DNA from: Richelia sp. SL_2_1
GTDB lineage: Bacteria; Cyanobacteriota; Cyanobacteriia; Cyanobacteriales; Nostocaceae
Direction of reading: 5' to 3'
Assembly: GCA_012033205.1 (NCBI GenBank)
Contig: JAAUSO010000027.1
Coordinates: forward strand, 1 to 52,733
Length of the DNA: 52,733 bases
Under the pieces are notes generated by a model, which worked only from the letters and a program-made list of their open reading frames with translations, made no database searches and was not told the DNA's origin. Shown in pieces: positions 50,700-52,733 of the stretch. A program made the translations under genes and the position numbers. Numbering within the stretch: position 1 is the first letter of the stretch; each line of letters begins with the position of its first letter.

Positions 50700-51404
50700 A
50701 TGTCATTTGCTTATAAAGTATCTGCTTGGAATCGCAAACGTAAATGGGAATCGTTTCTCAAAGAAATTAAACCAACTGCCGAAAGTACTATTCTAGATAT
50801 TGGTTTTAGTGAAGAAGAATATAGCGATACAGATAATTTTTTAGAAAAACATTATCCTCATACAGAACAAATAACGGCTTTATGTTTGGAGACACCAGAA
50901 TCCTATCTTCATGCGCGAAAAAACAGAGATTTTCAAGTACCACAAGAAGCAATTGCATTAAAAAACAAACAAGCTTCTAAAAAATATCCCCAGTTAGAAA
51001 TTATTACATATGACGGCAAGACTTTTCCATTTGCTGATAAAACGTTTGATATTTGTTGGTCAAATGCTGTTTTAGAACATGTAGGAAATCATCAAGAGCA
51101 AATATTTTTTTTAAAAGAGATTAAAAGAGTAGCAAAACAGTCATTTATTACAACTCCAAATAGATATTTTCCCATAGAAGTTCATACACGTATACCTTTA
51201 TTACATTTCTTACCAAAGAAAGTATTTGACCGTTTTCTTCACTTTATTGGTAAAGGATGGGCTGCTGACGAATATATGTATTTGTTGTCATTAAGTGACT
51301 TATGTAAACGATTAGAAGCTGCAAATATTACTCAATACAGAATTATTAAAAATAAATTACTGTTTTTCATCCTTGATTTTGTGGTTATCTTTGACAATGA
51401 TTAA
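50700..51404 (+). CDS. SAM-dependent methyltransferase of the polysaccharide operon
   Basis: A 234-residue class I methyltransferase: STILDIGFSEEEYSDTDNFL is a degenerate SAM loop (DIGFSE instead of D-x-G-x-G-x-G), then LEIITYDGKTFPFADKTFDI and CWSNAVLEHVGNHQEQIFFL. The weak glycine loop means activity should be checked. GGGAG 8 bases upstream supports ATG 50700 over TTG 50685. In this setting it would methylate a sugar or lipid-linked intermediate (inference). Confidence 0.83.
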   Translation: MSFAYKVSAWNRKRKWESFLKEIKPTAESTILDIGFSEEEYSDTDNFLEKHYPHTEQITALCLETPESYLHARKNRDFQVPQEAIALKNKQASKKYPQLEIITYDGKTFPFADKTFDICWSNAVLEHVGNHQEQIFFLKEIKRVAKQSFITTPNRYFPIEVHTRIPLLHFLPKKVFDRFLHFIGKGWAADEYMYLLSLSDLCKRLEAANITQYRIIKNKLLFFILDFVVIFDND

Positions 51405-51456
51405 AAGATGAAAAAGGGAAAATGAGAGATTTAGAAAAAATAAATGTCTATTGACT

Positions 51457-52650
51457 ATGAGCCAACAACTAATAAATTCTACCAATATTCCGCAGGGAGA
51501 GTTAATCAATAAAAAACATCCTTATAAGATTACTATAATTCATCCGAGTGCGGGTGTGAATTGGAGTGGTGGTTCGGAAATTTTTGCGATTGAAATGACT
51601 CGTCGTCTGAGTAATTACTTTGATGTAGAGCTTTTGAGTGGTGCTGATTGTGGTGAATTCTCTCGTTTGTCTGGGGGTATTCCTCGCGCTTATACTTATG
51701 ATTTTATCAACCAATCCTTGATTAAAAATTTAGTCCATCGCTTTGCAAATCATCCTGAAATTATTATTGAACATTTAACTAATTTCTTCCCTTGTGTCAC
51801 TCGTTGTTTATTTAATTCTAGGGATTTAATATTTCCTTGTAATGATTATGGTGGGTTAGCAATTGCTGCTGCTGTACGTGCTATTAAAGGTACTCCCATA
51901 CTTTATACTGAACATAATAGTTTATTAGCAGAGGGAAAATGTTTAAAACGCAATCTGCTTTTTTCTCCTGATAGTTTAGTAGTTTACGATGAAAAAACTG
52001 CTGCATTTGCTCGTAATATTAAACCAACACAAACAGTAAATATTATTTCTAATGGAGTTGATTTAAAGCAGTTTACTCCTCAAGGAAATAAGATAGATTT
52101 TGGTTTAAATCAACCAGTTATATTGTGTGTCGCTTCTTTAAATCGTAATAATCATAAAAGAGTCGATTTAGCAATTAACGCAGTTTCTCGTTTATCTCAA
52201 GCTAGTTTATTACTATGTGGAGATGGACTTGATAAAACTTATTTCCAAACACAAGGAGATAAATTACTTGGTTCAAATCGGTTTAAAATATGTACTTTTC
52301 CTTTTCAAAAAATGCCAGAAGTTTATCGTAGTGCGGATATATTTACACTTCCTTCTCTCAATGAACCCTTTGGTTTCGCTTATATTGAAGCAATGGCAAG
52401 TGGTTTACCAGTAGTTGCAACAGATGACGAAATGCGTAGTTATATTGTTCGTGATAGCGGTATTTTATGCGATGTGACAAACCCAGAGATATACGCTGAT
52501 GCATTATCTCAAGTTTTAACAAAAATCACAGAAAATTGGCAGCAAAAGGCGATAAATAATGCTTTAAGATTTAGTTGGGATGCAATTGCTTTAAAGTATC
52601 GTGATGTGATTTTAGAAGTAATTAAAGACAGGTTAAAGGTTAGAGGTTAA
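51457..52650 (+). CDS. Family 4 glycosyltransferase 3
   Basis: A 397-residue GT-B enzyme: YKITIIHPSAGVNWSGGSEI at the start, EHLTNFFPCVTRCLF, then VILCVASLNRNNHKRVDLAI, LLLCGDGLDKTYF and the E-x7-E segment SLNEPFGFAYIEAMASGLPV. It is the last gene of the operon in this window. Its final residues DRLKVRG-stop are encoded by the first units of the GGTTAAA array. ATG 51457 is chosen over TTG 51451. Confidence 0.9.
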   Translation: MSQQLINSTNIPQGELINKKHPYKITIIHPSAGVNWSGGSEIFAIEMTRRLSNYFDVELLSGADCGEFSRLSGGIPRAYTYDFINQSLIKNLVHRFANHPEIIIEHLTNFFPCVTRCLFNSRDLIFPCNDYGGLAIAAAVRAIKGTPILYTEHNSLLAEGKCLKRNLLFSPDSLVVYDEKTAAFARNIKPTQTVNIISNGVDLKQFTPQGNKIDFGLNQPVILCVASLNRNNHKRVDLAINAVSRLSQASLLLCGDGLDKTYFQTQGDKLLGSNRFKICTFPFQKMPEVYRSADIFTLPSLNEPFGFAYIEAMASGLPVVATDDEMRSYIVRDSGILCDVTNPEIYADALSQVLTKITENWQQKAINNALRFSWDAIALKYRDVILEVIKDRLKVRG

Positions 52651-52733
52651 AGGTTAAAGGTCAAAGGTTAAAGGTTAAAGGTTAAAGGTTAAAGGTTAAA
52701 GGTTAAAGGTCAAAGGTTAAAGGTCAAAGGTTA
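52630..52733. repeat. Long heptamer array (GGTTAAA/GGTCAAA)n running off the window
   Basis: About fourteen head-to-tail heptamers, mostly GGTTAAA with GGTCAAA and GGTTAGA variants. It begins within the last codons of the third glycosyltransferase and is the longest array in the window. Confidence 0.9.

Noticed and set aside
52630-52733. Possible CRISPR-like array
   Set aside because: Units are 7 bp and directly adjacent with no spacers; this is a heptamer tandem array.

Overview
The window looks like chromosomal DNA of a filamentous, probably heterocyst-forming, cyanobacterium of the Nostocales. The signs are roughly twenty HIP1 palindromes (GCGATCGC), many heptamer tandem-repeat arrays between genes, low G+C, and cyanobacterial gene content: a PAM68-type photosystem II assembly protein, cyanophycinase, a helical carotenoid protein, tocopherol biosynthesis and a cyanobacterial PEP-CTERM protein. 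No species can be named from the sequence alone. No rRNA, tRNA or CRISPR array was recognised.

Layout. 1-560 is a repeat-filled remnant of a higBA toxin-antitoxin locus. higA carries a 130-bp MITE, and higB carries a 21-bp insertion in what was a HIP1 site. 560-6583 holds a solo photolyase/cryptochrome FAD domain, an L,D-transpeptidase, a DUF2237 protein, a glycosyltransferase, TldD and a Uma2-family protein. 6686-9000 holds coaE (frameshifted) and a cobA-hemD tetrapyrrole pair, followed by decayed insertion-sequence ends and a sugar-phosphate transferase. 10.6-12.7 kb has a coiled-coil protein, SurE and a helical carotenoid protein. 13.0-18.1 kb is a stress-type cluster: DUF6335, divergent DUF2267, DJ-1/PfpI with a ferritin-like tail cut by an in-frame stop, SRPBCC, a membrane-anchored small protein, a zinc alcohol dehydrogenase and a cupin.

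18.2-19.7 kb is a GAF-TPR protein. 20.4-24.3 kb is a nitrogen and housekeeping block: ureE-ureF-ureG, cphB behind a perfect GTAN8TAC NtcA-type site, rpsO and a PAM68 gene. 24.5-28.3 kb has two related cytochrome P450s around a small helix-turn-helix protein. One P450 carries a 27-bp in-frame insertion at exactly the same point of a HIP1 palindrome as the insertion in higB. 28.5-41 kb has an LCP protein, a PEP-CTERM protein, a TPR protein, homogentisate phytyltransferase with gamma-tocopherol methyltransferase (vitamin E pathway), a KtrB/KtrA potassium uptake pair, a fasciclin protein, a methyltransferase and a DUF3352 protein. 41.4-44.0 kb is an M1 aminopeptidase with a frameshift near its 3' end.

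44.5-52.65 kb is an exopolysaccharide operon on the + strand: two GT4 glycosyltransferases, a Wzc-type tyrosine autokinase, an O-antigen-ligase/polymerase, a methyltransferase and a third GT4. It is preceded by a possible structured leader and followed by a long heptamer array that runs off the window.

Main points for a second look: (1) small insertions at one position inside two separate HIP1 palindromes; (2) a MITE in higA whose removal with one TA copy restores the reading frame; (3) three genes broken by single lesions (coaE, DJ-1/ferritin-like, M1 peptidase), which may be real decay or sequence error; (4) heptamer arrays that supply the stop codons of several genes.
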